A DNA stretch of 60,647 nucleotides from Spirochaetaceae bacterium (GCA_007693485.1 REDM01000216.1:1-60647); one strand, 5' to 3'. Counted from the first letter of the stretch, positions 1 through 9,084 are shown. Program-made: numbers and translations. The notes: a model not told the origin generated them from the letters alone.

Positions 1-1
1 C

Positions 2-1024
2 ATGAAGTTCCGGATTCGATTTGTGAACCAGGTGGTCGGGGTGTTCCTGATCGTCGCCCTTGGATTCCTCTTCGCCATCCTGATATCAATCGGTAGCAAT
101 CAGCGATGGTTTGCCCGTAACTACCGATACTACTCGGTTTTCTCCAGCGCAGCCGGGGTCAGCGTGGGACTTCCGATTACCTTTCGCGGTTTTCAGGTGG
201 GCCGCGTTACGGCCGTGCGTTTGACGGAAGACAACGAGGTCCACGTAGACTTTTTTATCCAGGACACCTTCTACGACCGGGTTTGGGAACACTCGCTCAT
301 CCAGCTGGTCAGTAACCCCCTGGGAATCGGAGGGGGTCTGGTCTTCCATCAAGGGATGTTTCCGTCCGACCCCATTCCTGAAGGCTCCCTCATTCCGACA
401 ATCACCAGCGCTCAGGGTCGTGAACTGGTGCGCAGCAACCTCGTTCGCTTGCCGGACCAGGACGACACCATCAATCAACTGATCGATCAGGTTGGTCCAA
501 TCATGCGCAACGTCGAGGAGATCACCGAGATCCTCACGGTAGTTCTGGCAGACATCGCCGCGACCATGCAGGGAACGGGCGAAGGTCCGATTCAGGATAT
601 GGTCAACCAAACCAACCGCCTGCTGCGCGAGGCAGAAACCGTGATGGTGAACGCCTCGACCATTTCCGACAACGTTGCCGCCATCACCGAGGAATTTCGC
701 GACCCAACCGGCATCGTGCCGCGGTTGCTCGATCCCTCCGGTTCCATCGCCACCTTTCTCGATGATGACGACGCCCTCTTTCTTCAGATCGAGGCGATTC
801 TCGAGGGCATGAACCGCAGCATCAACGAAGTGGCCGATTTCGCCACCTTTGTCAACGCTCAAAGCCCCGAGCTGCTGTTCATGCTCGAAGAGGGACGCGA
901 GGCGCTCTCTGTTGGTCAGGACGTGCTGGAGGGGTTACGGAACAATCCGCTGCTTCGTGGCGGCATCCCCGAGCGGCGAGAACAGCCGAGCACAACCCGG
1001 AGCTTTCGCGATGACACGTTCTGA
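2..1024 (+). CDS. MCE/MlaD-family phospholipid-transport protein
   Basis: Single-pass MCE/MlaD-family protein of 340 aa. Residues about 11-31 form one membrane anchor, and about 38-115 form the MCE fold, including the typical stretch GLPITFRGFQVGRV (56-69). The last 200 residues show no known domain and look helical, as expected for the tail that oligomerises below the MCE ring. Family members bind phospholipid in the periplasm and work with an MlaE-type permease and MlaF-type ATPase; those genes would lie upstream, outside the window. The ATG is at the second base of the window, so its ribosome site cannot be seen and an earlier start is possible. It heads a plus-strand run to 4386 in which each gene overlaps the next. 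Confidence 0.85.
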   Translation: MKFRIRFVNQVVGVFLIVALGFLFAILISIGSNQRWFARNYRYYSVFSSAAGVSVGLPITFRGFQVGRVTAVRLTEDNEVHVDFFIQDTFYDRVWEHSLIQLVSNPLGIGGGLVFHQGMFPSDPIPEGSLIPTITSAQGRELVRSNLVRLPDQDDTINQLIDQVGPIMRNVEEITEILTVVLADIAATMQGTGEGPIQDMVNQTNRLLREAETVMVNASTISDNVAAITEEFRDPTGIVPRLLDPSGSIATFLDDDDALFLQIEAILEGMNRSINEVADFATFVNAQSPELLFMLEEGREALSVGQDVLEGLRNNPLLRGGIPERREQPSTTRSFRDDTF

Positions 1025-1952
1025 CGGAATCTTGAGCTTTCGGGCACTGCTGCTCGTGGCGACGCTCACGGGGCTGCTCTTTGGCTGCTCGTCGGTTCCC
1101 AAACCGCCGGAGACAGTTGTAGTCCGCCAGAACCGCGCAGCGCAACTGGCCGAGTTTGGCAACAACCACCTCAACCGCGGCCTCTACGCCCAGGCCCTGC
1201 AGTTCTTTGAAATGTCGCTTCGTGAGAATCAAGCGGTAGACCACCTTCCCGGCGTTGCCCGCAGCCACAACTCCATTGGCCGCGTACATCTGGTCACCGG
1301 CGAGCTCGACCGCGCGCGTGTGTCTTTTGAAACCGCCCTGGCCGTGTCGCGCCGTCATGGCCTGACACTGCCGGAGACTCAGAGTCTCGCCGGCCTCGGT
1401 GAGCTGGCGCTGCGAACGGGAGACCTCACCGGCGCTCGCGCCTTCATGACGGAGGGACTCACGATTGTTGGGGGAAACGATCGTTCACTGGAGGGATCCA
1501 TCCTTCTGCACAATCTGGCTGAGATCGAGATGCGCGAGGGGAATCTCGGCGAGGCGGTGCGCCTTGCCGAGCGAGCATTGCAGCACAACATGGCCGCAAA
1601 ACGGTACGAAGAGGGCGCAGCAAACCACTATCTCCTGTCACGAATCGCCCATCGAAGCGGAGACAATCCCCGCGCACTGCGTCACGCCCGGGCAGCCCTG
1701 GCGTACGACAAACGCACGGAAAACTCGCCCGGCATCGCGCAAGACCTGGTCGCGATCGGGGAGCTGCTCGCGGTAGCTGGTGAGGCCTCGCTCGTGATTG
1801 CCGACTATCTGGTGCGTGCTGCGGACGTGTACCGCGCGTTGGGCTGGCCCGATCGCGAGACCGCCGTCCTGATTCGGGCGGAGGCACTCACAATGGGAGA
1901 TGCCGACACAGTGCGACTGATTCGCGCCCGACGGGGACAGTCCGATGAATAA
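1011..1952 (+). CDS. TPR-repeat lipoprotein
   Basis: Predicted 313-aa lipoprotein. A hydrophobic N-terminus ends in lipobox LFGC, with the acylated Cys at residue 26. The rest is helical repeats of tetratricopeptide character, for example NNHLNRGLYAQALQFF followed by further 36-40 residue units, which suggests a periplasm-facing protein-interaction scaffold. I start it at the ATG inside the end of the MlaD gene (14-bp overlap), not at the in-frame ATG 162 bp upstream, because only this start puts the signal sequence at the N-terminus. The tight overlap suggests it is made together with the MlaD protein. No specific function is recognised. Confidence 0.75.
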   Translation: MTRSDGILSFRALLLVATLTGLLFGCSSVPKPPETVVVRQNRAAQLAEFGNNHLNRGLYAQALQFFEMSLRENQAVDHLPGVARSHNSIGRVHLVTGELDRARVSFETALAVSRRHGLTLPETQSLAGLGELALRTGDLTGARAFMTEGLTIVGGNDRSLEGSILLHNLAEIEMREGNLGEAVRLAERALQHNMAAKRYEEGAANHYLLSRIAHRSGDNPRALRHARAALAYDKRTENSPGIAQDLVAIGELLAVAGEASLVIADYLVRAADVYRALGWPDRETAVLIRAEALTMGDADTVRLIRARRGQSDE

Positions 1953-2439
1953 CCAGCACAACCGCACCGCGGCACCCCCGCGCGACGGTGAGGGTCCACA
2001 CCGCGCCCTGCTCCACCGCCTGACCATGGGGTACCGGGTGGTGTTTCGCTCGCTGCTTGCTCTGGTCGCGCTTGTCGGTGCCACAGCCGCAGTGGCGGTT
2101 GTGATTGTCTTTCCGCTCTGGTACGGAGCCAAGAACGCGCCACAACTCTACTCCACCGGTGTCGTTACGATTCTCGCTGCGCTGGTCGTGGCGGTTGCGG
2201 TACGAGCGATAGTCCGTCTGGTACGCCGGACGCAACGCGGAGAGCTGCAATCAAGGTTCTTCCAACGGCGTCTCCGTGCCTTTGGCATGACCGTGCTCAC
2301 CGTTGCGATGGGGTATCTCGCCGCGGTGCTCGCGGTGCGTGGATATCCTCTCGCGGCAATTGTTGCGACGGTCGTGTTTCTGGTGCTCATCGGTCTCGCG
2401 GCATCCCGGAGAACCGCTTCGCATGCGAGCAGTCGGTGA
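1945..2439 (+). CDS. small polytopic membrane protein
   Basis: A 164-aa protein with about four membrane segments (roughly residues 33-57, 70-92, 112-128 and 132-150) and positively charged loops. The first 30 residues are polar and basic and probably cytoplasmic. The gene overlaps the lipoprotein gene upstream by 8 bp and the peptidase gene downstream by 17 bp, so it belongs to the envelope operon. I do not recognise a family; it could be a subunit or assembly factor for its neighbours. Confidence 0.65.
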   Translation: MNNQHNRTAAPPRDGEGPHRALLHRLTMGYRVVFRSLLALVALVGATAAVAVVIVFPLWYGAKNAPQLYSTGVVTILAALVVAVAVRAIVRLVRRTQRGELQSRFFQRRLRAFGMTVLTVAMGYLAAVLAVRGYPLAAIVATVVFLVLIGLAASRRTASHASSR

Positions 2440-3382
2440 ATCAGATCGCGCGGTCGCGGTTGCGCCCCCGTCACGGGCCAAGACCCGGTGGCTCGTGCTG
2501 CTGTTTCTCGGCGTGGCGCTCAGCGTGCGCGCTGACTCGCCCTACCCGCTGATCGAGCGGGCCCACCACGCGGATCCCCTTTTCCGACAGCACCAGGATG
2601 CGGTTCAGGAGTACTATCTGCGTTCCCGGTCAGGGCGTCCCCTCCCCCCGCTTTCGGTCTATCGCTACGTTCCCCTCGCGGACGATACGCTGCTCACTCT
2701 GGCGGCTCGCTTCACCCTGCCCTACAGCACGCTCGCGTCGATAAACCGAATCTCGACATCAACTATTCCGCCGGGGGTCCCCTTTGTGCTGATTCCTTCG
2801 ATTCCCGGCATCTACGTCCCCGAGGCACCCGCATCTGACCTCGAACAGTTACTCGCGGAGCTTCGCCTTGCCGACGGCATGGATGGAATCCCGGTTTCTC
2901 TTCACCCTTCGTCTGGACCGACGCGATTTCAGCTGTTTGTTGGCGACGATTTTGACCGCATCGAACGTCTGTCATTCCTCAACATCCTCTTCCGTCGTCC
3001 GGTCGAAAACATCCGTATTACTTCTCCGTATGGGTATCGCCTCAGTCCCTTTGGTGGCGGCCGGGCCTTTCATTCGGGTGTGGATTTCGCCGCTCCCATC
3101 GGCACGACCGTGCGAGCCTCCCGAGAGGGGCAGGTAACCTCGGTCGGTTTCGACCCTGTCTTTGGATACTTCGTTGTGATCAGCCATCACGGAGGGTACG
3201 AAACGTTTTATGGGCACTTGGATTCAATCTCCGTACAGTTGAATGACGTCGTGGCTTCGAGTATGATGATTGGGACTGTGGGGAATTCTGGGCTGTCAAC
3301 CGGCCCGCATCTTCACTTCGAGATCCGGTTGAACGGAGAAACGAGGGATCCAGCGCAATTGATGCCGGGTCTGCACCGATGA
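2423..3382 (+). CDS. LysM-like / M23 (LytM) metallopeptidase
   Basis: A 319-aa exported protein. Residues about 20-37 are a hydrophobic signal segment ending near VRADS. A LysM-like unit (DDTLLTLAARFTLPYSTLAS, about residue 93 on) suggests peptidoglycan binding. The C-terminal 120 residues are an M23 domain with both zinc motifs intact: HSGVDFA (His217) and HLHFE (His296, His298). It is therefore predicted to be an active peptidoglycan endopeptidase, unlike the M23-like protein at 46233-47237. The ATG at 2423 is chosen because the 40 residues read upstream of it overlap the previous gene and precede the signal segment. It overlaps the following PEGA gene by 4 bp (ATGA). Confidence 0.85.
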   Translation: MRAVGESDRAVAVAPPSRAKTRWLVLLFLGVALSVRADSPYPLIERAHHADPLFRQHQDAVQEYYLRSRSGRPLPPLSVYRYVPLADDTLLTLAARFTLPYSTLASINRISTSTIPPGVPFVLIPSIPGIYVPEAPASDLEQLLAELRLADGMDGIPVSLHPSSGPTRFQLFVGDDFDRIERLSFLNILFRRPVENIRITSPYGYRLSPFGGGRAFHSGVDFAAPIGTTVRASREGQVTSVGFDPVFGYFVVISHHGGYETFYGHLDSISVQLNDVVASSMMIGTVGNSGLSTGPHLHFEIRLNGETRDPAQLMPGLHR

Positions 3383-4386
3383 ACACGCGACCAGTCGTTG
3401 TCTGCTGCCTCTGCCTTCTCGCACTTATCGCCCCGAACACGGTGTATGCAGAGACGATCCGGGGCGCGGTGATCCCGGTTTCGGTGCCACATGGCGAGAT
3501 TCCCGCGGGGTACACGCTGGATATCGCCATGGAAGAGATCGCCCCACTGGTGGTGGTGGGAGATCTGAGGTTCATCGAAGGAATCCGCATTGAAGTGCAG
3601 GTACCCCGAGCGGCGCGAGCCCTTCCGGGGAGCCTGGGTATGTACCTCCATCGCTCGCTGACACCTCCGCCCCAGCCGGGAATCATGACCATTCGTGGCG
3701 AGCGCATCTTCTTCCTACCGGTACCAACGGCTTCGCGATTCTTCGTGACCATACCTTTTCGGGATGCCCACGCATTTCGACAGACCGCGGACACCTACGT
3801 GACGACTGCCATCCCCGCGGATTCCCTGCCCCTCTCCCTCTCGCTGGTCCCCATAACCAAGGGAATCACCCGGGAAGTAGCAGACGCGCGTTTCACGGTA
3901 GCGGTTGAGCCGATCGTGGTCGATCGGGGTGCCCTTATGGTGGTGATACGCGCCCCGGACGGCGAGCTCGTCACTCCCGACAGCGAAGACTCCCGAGAGT
4001 TTACTTTACGGCTGAACGGCGCTACACTTGAGTATACCGATGCGGATCGGCTCCTCCCCACGGGATTACACCGGTTGGTTCTGGAGTCGGAAAAGTACGA
4101 GACGCACGAGGTCACCGTTGGCGTTGAACGGGGGCGTGTACAAAGGGTTGAGTTCCAACTCAGGCTTCCGCGATCGGTCGTCCGGTTTGACGCCCCGCGC
4201 GGGGCGGAGATCTTTGTCAATGGAGAGACAGTGGCATACGAAGAGCGAACGGTTTCTTTGACGCCCGGCGACCACCTGCTGCTGTTCCGCGTTGGGGAGT
4301 ATACGATCAGCAGACGGTTGACGGTTGAACCACGGAAGAATTACGATATCTCCCTGGGATTCAACATTGTGATTCAAGAAAACTAA
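3379..4386 (+). CDS. exported PEGA-domain protein
   Basis: A 335-aa protein with a cleavable signal peptide (residues 1-24, ending VYA). The long N-terminal part is beta-rich without a recognised fold. The C-terminal region contains PEGA-like units such as LPTGLHRLVLESEKYE and APRGAEIFVNGE followed by LTPGDHLLLFRVGEY. PEGA domains are extracytoplasmic beta modules common in surface proteins. It is the last gene of the 2-4386 unit, overlaps the M23 gene by ATGA and is followed by a strong terminator. The family assignment is reasonable; the biochemical role is unknown. Confidence 0.7.
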   Translation: MNTRPVVVCCLCLLALIAPNTVYAETIRGAVIPVSVPHGEIPAGYTLDIAMEEIAPLVVVGDLRFIEGIRIEVQVPRAARALPGSLGMYLHRSLTPPPQPGIMTIRGERIFFLPVPTASRFFVTIPFRDAHAFRQTADTYVTTAIPADSLPLSLSLVPITKGITREVADARFTVAVEPIVVDRGALMVVIRAPDGELVTPDSEDSREFTLRLNGATLEYTDADRLLPTGLHRLVLESEKYETHEVTVGVERGRVQRVEFQLRLPRSVVRFDAPRGAEIFVNGETVAYEERTVSLTPGDHLLLFRVGEYTISRRLTVEPRKNYDISLGFNIVIQEN

Positions 4387-4474
4387 ACTAATCTCGTCGA
4401 GAGACGATAATAGGATTGTCGGTTACGATATAGTTCCCCTCCCAGTTTACTATATTAAACCGATGACCGTTCTT

Positions 4475-4506
4475 GGGCCGGCTCTGCAGAGCCGGCCCTC
4501 TTTATT
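4475..4506 (+). terminator. intrinsic terminator of the 2-4386 operon
   Basis: A perfect 24-base inverted repeat (arms GGGCCGGCTCTG and its complement, 4475-4498) is followed by TCTTTATT on the plus strand. The T-rich side is downstream only in the plus direction, so it should end transcription from the MlaD-PEGA operon. It lies just before the promoter of the penicillin-binding protein gene, separating the two units. Confidence 0.8.
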
Positions 4507-4520
4507 GGCGGGCAGCGGCC

Positions 4521-4549
4521 TTGACAAAGCAAATAGTGATCCGTACTGT
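4521..4549 (+). promoter_or_regulatory. promoter of PBP1A gene, predicted leaderless
   Basis: The -35 box TTGACA (4521-4526) matches consensus fully. A 17-base spacer separates it from -10 box TACTGT (4544-4549), which matches 3 of 6. Counting seven bases from the -10 box puts the RNA start at 4556, exactly the A of the start codon. No Shine-Dalgarno sequence precedes that codon. Confidence 0.6.
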
Positions 4550-4555
4550 TCATGT

Positions 4556-7111
4556 ATGGCGTTTCATCCCCGGCGACAGGTCGGAATTACAATCGCCGTC
4601 GTGATCACCGCCCTGTGTGCGGTGGGTATCGGCGTTACCACCGGATTCGTCCTGGCGTCCGTCCAGAACACTCCGAATATCGATGTATTTGGCAGTCAGA
4701 TCGAGGCGCTTCCGTCACAGGTTCTCGACCGCGAGGGACGGCTGATCACCCAGTTCTTCTCCGAGGAGAAACGCGAACTCGTTCCCATCGATGAGCTTCC
4801 CAAGCATCTTATTTTTGCCTTGATCACCCGCGAAGACAGCCGGTTTTTCGAGCATCGCGGGTTCAGCATTCAAGGCACGTCGCGCGCGGCGTTTAACCTG
4901 CTGACCAGCCGGTACGTCTCCGGCGGAAGCACGATTACCCAACAGCTGGCCGGATATCTTTTTGCCGATCGCAGCGAGTTTTCGGTCATGCGCAAGCTCC
5001 GGGAACTCTGGTGGGCGTTCCAGATCGAGCGCCAATGGACCAAATACGAAATTCTCGAGCGCTACCTGAACACCATGTTCTTTGGGCACGGGAATTACGG
5101 TGTCGAAGCCGCTTCGCAGTTCTTCTTCGGTCACTCCGCTCGAGACCTCACCGTTGCCGAATCGGTGATGCTCGTCATACAGCTGGCAAATCCATCGCTC
5201 TACTCACCGATCCGCCGCCCGAACGAGGCGCGGAACATGCAGCGCCGGATTCTCGACCAGATGGTCAATGCCGGATTCATCGCCCTCGAAGAAGCTGATT
5301 ACGCGTTTGCGGAGTATTGGGCAAGCTACGACTTCACACGCTCCAGCACATCAACTGCCTTCTTCGATCGCGAAGACCAGGCCCCCTACTTCAGCGAGTT
5401 TGTTCGGTTTCAGCTTCAGAATGAGCTCCTGCTCGGAAGCCTCGACATCAACCGAGACGGCTTCATCGTGCACACCACCTTGAACCTCGACCATCAGGCG
5501 TCCGCGGAACGCTATTTCCGGGCCGGCCTCCAGCAGGCGAATCGCATATTCCGCAGCAACATCGCGACCCAGGCGGCTCAGGGAGACAGTTTTGTTCCCG
5601 TTATTGATCTGCTATCGCTGGCCTTCGATATTCCCAATTTGCGCGTTGCCGGTGCCAAGACGCGCCAGGACGCGGTAAATTTTTACCGCACCCAACTCAA
5701 TCCAGTTGTCGATATGGTATCGCTGTTGTTCGGCATGGATGAGCAGGATGAGCTGCGATCGGTGTCCCGCGTGTCACGCGCTCAGTCTGCGCGACGGGAA
5801 CAGGAAACAACCGTCGAAGGTGCATTGATCACCATTGAAAACGATACGGGACACATCCTCGCCATGATTGGGGGCAGCGGGTTTGAGGCGCGAAACCAGT
5901 TCAACCGGGCAGCCGATGCGACAGTGCAGCCTGGATCAGCGTTCAAACCGCTTTACTACGCCGCAGCGATTGAGGATCGCGCGATTACTCCAGCGACGAT
6001 GTTTCACGATTCTCCGGTGGTATTCTGGAATGACGACGGAACGCCGTACACGCCACGAAACTTTCGCGGAGAGTGGCATGGCCCGGTCCTGGTCCGTGAC
6101 GCACTCGCCACGTCAATGAACGTCCCAAGCCTGCGTATTCTGGAGCGCATCGGATTCACCTCTGCGCTGGATACCTCCGGGCGTCTGCTCGGCATTTCCC
6201 AGGCGGACTTCACTCGCAGGAACCTCGTGCGGAAGTACCCCGTGGGGCTGGGTATCGTCACCGTTTCTCCTCTGGAAATGGCCAAAGCCTTTGCCGTGTT
6301 TGCGAACCAGGGACGGGAGGTGGCGCCAATTGCAATTCGATTCATCGAGGATCGAAGCGGACGCATCGTGTTGGAGCCCGAGCGAGACCTTCGCATGCAA
6401 CAGCAGCGCCGCGGCGCCGAAGCCCAGATTCTCTCGTCACAAACCGCCTATCTCATGACCGATATGCTACGGACCGGAGTCCAGCGCGGGACGCTGGCCG
6501 GAGCGGCCCGGATCGCGGGCGGCTTTCGGCCGGACATCCCCATGGCCGGCAAAACCGGCACCACTCAGAACTGGGCGGACGCATGGACGGTTGGTTATTC
6601 GCCCTACGTCACCACCGCCATCTGGTACGGGTTTGACCGGGGAGGAAACTCACTGGGATGGAATCAAACCGGTGCGGTCACCGCTGGTCCGGTATGGGCA
6701 CGGTACATGCGCGAAATCCATGCCGATCTTCCGGCGCGCAGTTTTACCCGACCCAACGATGGCATTGTTGAGGTTACCGTCAGCTCACGATCGGGACTGC
6801 TTCCGACCGAACAATACCGGGGCTCGACGCGAACCGAGGTCTTCATTGCCGGTACCGAGCCGCGCCAGTTCGATACCATGCAGGAGTTCGAAGAGGAGCA
6901 GCGGGCCGTACTGGTGAATCGCCTCCGTACAAATATTGAGAACACCGCCTTTTCGGTCTCCGGGCCGGTTTCGGCGCCGGGGCGCTCATTGCGCCTCGAT
7001 ATCGACTTGAATCTCAGCGATCTTCGTCAGACAACGACAGGCTCTCCATCGGATTTCCTGCTCGACGAAGACGACGACGACTTCTTTGGGGGGAATCCGC
7101 TGCTCGATTAG
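4556..7111 (+). CDS. penicillin-binding protein 1A family (transglycosylase/transpeptidase)
   Basis: Bifunctional class A PBP of 851 aa that polymerises and cross-links peptidoglycan. A single membrane anchor lies at about residues 10-32. The GT51 glycosyltransferase domain has catalytic Glu93 in REDSRFFEHRG and the GGSTITQQL motif. The transpeptidase domain has nucleophile motif SAFK (Ser461), SMN (520-522) and KTGTT (666-670). The C-terminus is acidic (EDDDDDFF). The ATG at 4556 is preferred over an in-frame ATG at 4463: the upstream start would read through the terminator hairpin and precede the promoter. Seventeen bases separate it from the ParB-like gene, which has its own ribosome site, so the two are probably cotranscribed. 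Confidence 0.93.
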   Translation: MAFHPRRQVGITIAVVITALCAVGIGVTTGFVLASVQNTPNIDVFGSQIEALPSQVLDREGRLITQFFSEEKRELVPIDELPKHLIFALITREDSRFFEHRGFSIQGTSRAAFNLLTSRYVSGGSTITQQLAGYLFADRSEFSVMRKLRELWWAFQIERQWTKYEILERYLNTMFFGHGNYGVEAASQFFFGHSARDLTVAESVMLVIQLANPSLYSPIRRPNEARNMQRRILDQMVNAGFIALEEADYAFAEYWASYDFTRSSTSTAFFDREDQAPYFSEFVRFQLQNELLLGSLDINRDGFIVHTTLNLDHQASAERYFRAGLQQANRIFRSNIATQAAQGDSFVPVIDLLSLAFDIPNLRVAGAKTRQDAVNFYRTQLNPVVDMVSLLFGMDEQDELRSVSRVSRAQSARREQETTVEGALITIENDTGHILAMIGGSGFEARNQFNRAADATVQPGSAFKPLYYAAAIEDRAITPATMFHDSPVVFWNDDGTPYTPRNFRGEWHGPVLVRDALATSMNVPSLRILERIGFTSALDTSGRLLGISQADFTRRNLVRKYPVGLGIVTVSPLEMAKAFAVFANQGREVAPIAIRFIEDRSGRIVLEPERDLRMQQQRRGAEAQILSSQTAYLMTDMLRTGVQRGTLAGAARIAGGFRPDIPMAGKTGTTQNWADAWTVGYSPYVTTAIWYGFDRGGNSLGWNQTGAVTAGPVWARYMREIHADLPARSFTRPNDGIVEVTVSSRSGLLPTEQYRGSTRTEVFIAGTEPRQFDTMQEFEEEQRAVLVNRLRTNIENTAFSVSGPVSAPGRSLRLDIDLNLSDLRQTTTGSPSDFLLDEDDDDFFGGNPLLD

Positions 7112-7128
7112 AGCGCCACGGAAGGACG

Positions 7129-7560
7129 ATGAAAAAACGCACCGAGCGAGCCGAGGACGTAATCATTCAGGCCGATGTGAAGGGCATACTCATCCGCAAG
7201 CGCGTACGGCGAAGCTTGGGGGACCTTGCTCCCCTTGCGGAGAGCCTTCGCAAGCACGGCCTGCTCAACCCCATCGTCATTACACCCAAGCACGAACTCA
7301 TCGCCGGCCATCGCCGGCTGGAAGCTGCGCGCCGTCTTGGGTGGCAAACCATCCCTGCCCGTATCGTTACCGAAACCGACCGGATCGAACTGATCGAGTT
7401 GGAGTTGGACGAGAATATCCACCGCAAGAACCTGAACACAGACGAACTTGCCGACGCCTATATCCGCCTCGATAAGATGCGAAATCCCGGCATCCTGATC
7501 CGTTTCTGGAACTGGCTTGCCAACCTCTTCCGTCGTATCTTCCGCCGTCCACCGCGATAG
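7129..7560 (+). CDS. short ParB-fold protein with amphipathic tail
   Basis: A 143-aa protein with the N-terminal CTP-binding fold of ParB/Spo0J: LAESLRKHGLLNPIV, then GHRRLEAARRLGW (60-72) and ENIHRKNLN (95-103). It stops before the helix-turn-helix and dimerisation domains of true ParB, so it should not bind parS in the usual way. Instead the last 22 residues (from GILIRFWNWLANLF) mix aromatic and hydrophobic residues with Arg and could form a membrane-binding amphipathic helix. A strong ribosome site GGAAGGA (7120-7126) precedes the ATG. Its position directly after PBP1A suggests an envelope role. It is not the chromosomal parB partner of parA, which is not in this window. Confidence 0.75.
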   Translation: MKKRTERAEDVIIQADVKGILIRKRVRRSLGDLAPLAESLRKHGLLNPIVITPKHELIAGHRRLEAARRLGWQTIPARIVTETDRIELIELELDENIHRKNLNTDELADAYIRLDKMRNPGILIRFWNWLANLFRRIFRRPPR

Positions 7561-7581
7561 CCGAAGCCTGTCGCAACGGGC

Positions 7582-9078
7582 TCATCGCAGGGAGACGTCG
7601 TCGAGCGAGAGTGCCGAGATGGAACCGTCGGGCCGCTGAACAAATACAAACTCACCGGCAACCGTCATCTGAGTGTACGGGTCAACGGAGACCGAAGAGC
7701 GCTCGATCAGTTCCAGGTTTCCCGAGAACTTCCCGAGGTGCCACGCTCCCCCATCACGCACGACTGCAAACACCTCGCCCCGGTCAGGCCGAGGCAATAC
7801 GATGCTCTCGGGGAAGAGTTCTGCCTGCGATACGACCACCGCTTCCAGGGATTGCGCGTCAACGCGCATCAACCGGGCAACTCCATTCTGCTCGGCGATC
7901 AGAAGATGTTCGTTTCCCCAACGGTGAATCACGCGACTGGTAACCCGATCGAGCGATGACTGCCGTAGAACGACCGCAGATGCGCTGTCAATTACCACGA
8001 GACGACCAACCGGCCTACCGTCTCGCAGCGCAGTCTGTACAAAGAGCACTTCCTGGGTTACCGCGGCAACGGGTGCACGCTCCATGACGGTACGGGTATC
8101 TTCGGCGACCTCGTCACGCAGTTCTCGAATTCGCTCCGTTCGCTCGGTGATGTCCTGCTGCTCGCGTTCGATCCGCTCTTCATCTTCGTCCACTTCACGC
8201 TCACGCTGTGCGACCCGTTCTTCGCGCTCGGCACGCTCGGCCTCTTGTCGTGCAGCTTCCTCGGGTGGTTCCTGCCGCTGTTCTGCCTCGCGACGCTCCT
8301 CCTCGATCGCGCGACGCTCTTCGGCAATCTCGCGACGAGCCTCGGCGACCTCACGCTCGCGCTGAGCGACCCGCTCTTCGTCTCGCTGGACCGAATCTTC
8401 GGCGAGATCGATGATCTCACGACGCGGCTCAAGGCCCATATCGTCCCGTTCTCGAAGCTCTTCGATCACGCGTGCATCGGTGAGTGCCAACGGGTCAACC
8501 AGTCCTGCGCCGCGCAACGGGACCACCATGCGGGTGCGCCCAGGCCAATCCCGGTATACCGTCGAGATCCCGGCGTTGGTAGCCGAGAGGTGCTGCATGA
8601 CGACCTGTTTGTACCGTCCGGCGAAAAATGCCATGTCTCCGCGGTAGATGGCGTTGTAGATGGTGACAAACTCGGCCAGCACGGCCGCTTGAGAACTGCC
8701 ATACCCGTATGCCCGTTCGAGATAGGCAGCCAGAATGCGACGTACGTTATTGATGTGATCGACGCGGGCGTCGGGAAGGATGACCATGATGTCGGCATCG
8801 AGGCCCACGAGGACGTCCGGATCAACCGCATTGATGATCCGGTAGCGGTTTGCCAACACGAATTCCGAACCTGGGCGGAGCCCCGTGGCCAGACTCACCC
8901 CGATGCCTCGAATGGCATCGATGGTATCGATTCGTTCGTACGGCCCCTGGTAATTCTGAAAAACCACGGTTCGCGTGATCTGCCGCTCAAGTTCCTCACG
9001 ATCAACCCCCTGTTGAGCGAACAGCAGAACCGGAAGAACGAGCAGCCCCATCAGAAGCGCGCATGTGCGGTATCTCAT
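7582..9078 (-). CDS. P83/100-family spirochaetal antigen
   Basis: A 498-aa exported protein matching the P83/100 family of Borrelia and Treponema. It has a signal peptide (1-21, ending LFA), an N-terminal globular domain (about 25-200) with LRPGSEFVLANRY and the DARVDHINNVRRILAAYLE stretch, a highly charged Glu/Arg coiled-coil segment (about 201-334), and a C-terminal beta-rich domain resembling propeller blades. The segment ERVAQREREV occurs twice in the coil (about 236 and 288). The family is restricted to spirochaetes and its biochemical function is unknown. It lies 32 bp downstream of the PQQ-propeller gene on the same strand but also has its own -10 box. Confidence 0.85.
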   Translation of the reverse strand: MRYRTCALLMGLLVLPVLLFAQQGVDREELERQITRTVVFQNYQGPYERIDTIDAIRGIGVSLATGLRPGSEFVLANRYRIINAVDPDVLVGLDADIMVILPDARVDHINNVRRILAAYLERAYGYGSSQAAVLAEFVTIYNAIYRGDMAFFAGRYKQVVMQHLSATNAGISTVYRDWPGRTRMVVPLRGAGLVDPLALTDARVIEELRERDDMGLEPRREIIDLAEDSVQRDEERVAQREREVAEARREIAEERRAIEEERREAEQRQEPPEEAARQEAERAEREERVAQREREVDEDEERIEREQQDITERTERIRELRDEVAEDTRTVMERAPVAAVTQEVLFVQTALRDGRPVGRLVVIDSASAVVLRQSSLDRVTSRVIHRWGNEHLLIAEQNGVARLMRVDAQSLEAVVVSQAELFPESIVLPRPDRGEVFAVVRDGGAWHLGKFSGNLELIERSSVSVDPYTQMTVAGEFVFVQRPDGSISALSLDDVSLR

Positions 9079-9084
9079 ACCTTG

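Noticed and set aside
849-1010. In-frame upstream start giving a 367-aa version of the TPR lipoprotein
   Set aside because: It overlaps the MlaD gene by 176 bp and buries the signal peptide 54 residues inside the protein.
4463-4555. Upstream ATG for PBP1A
   Set aside because: The frame would translate the operon terminator hairpin and begin before the best promoter; homologous PBPs start just before the membrane anchor.
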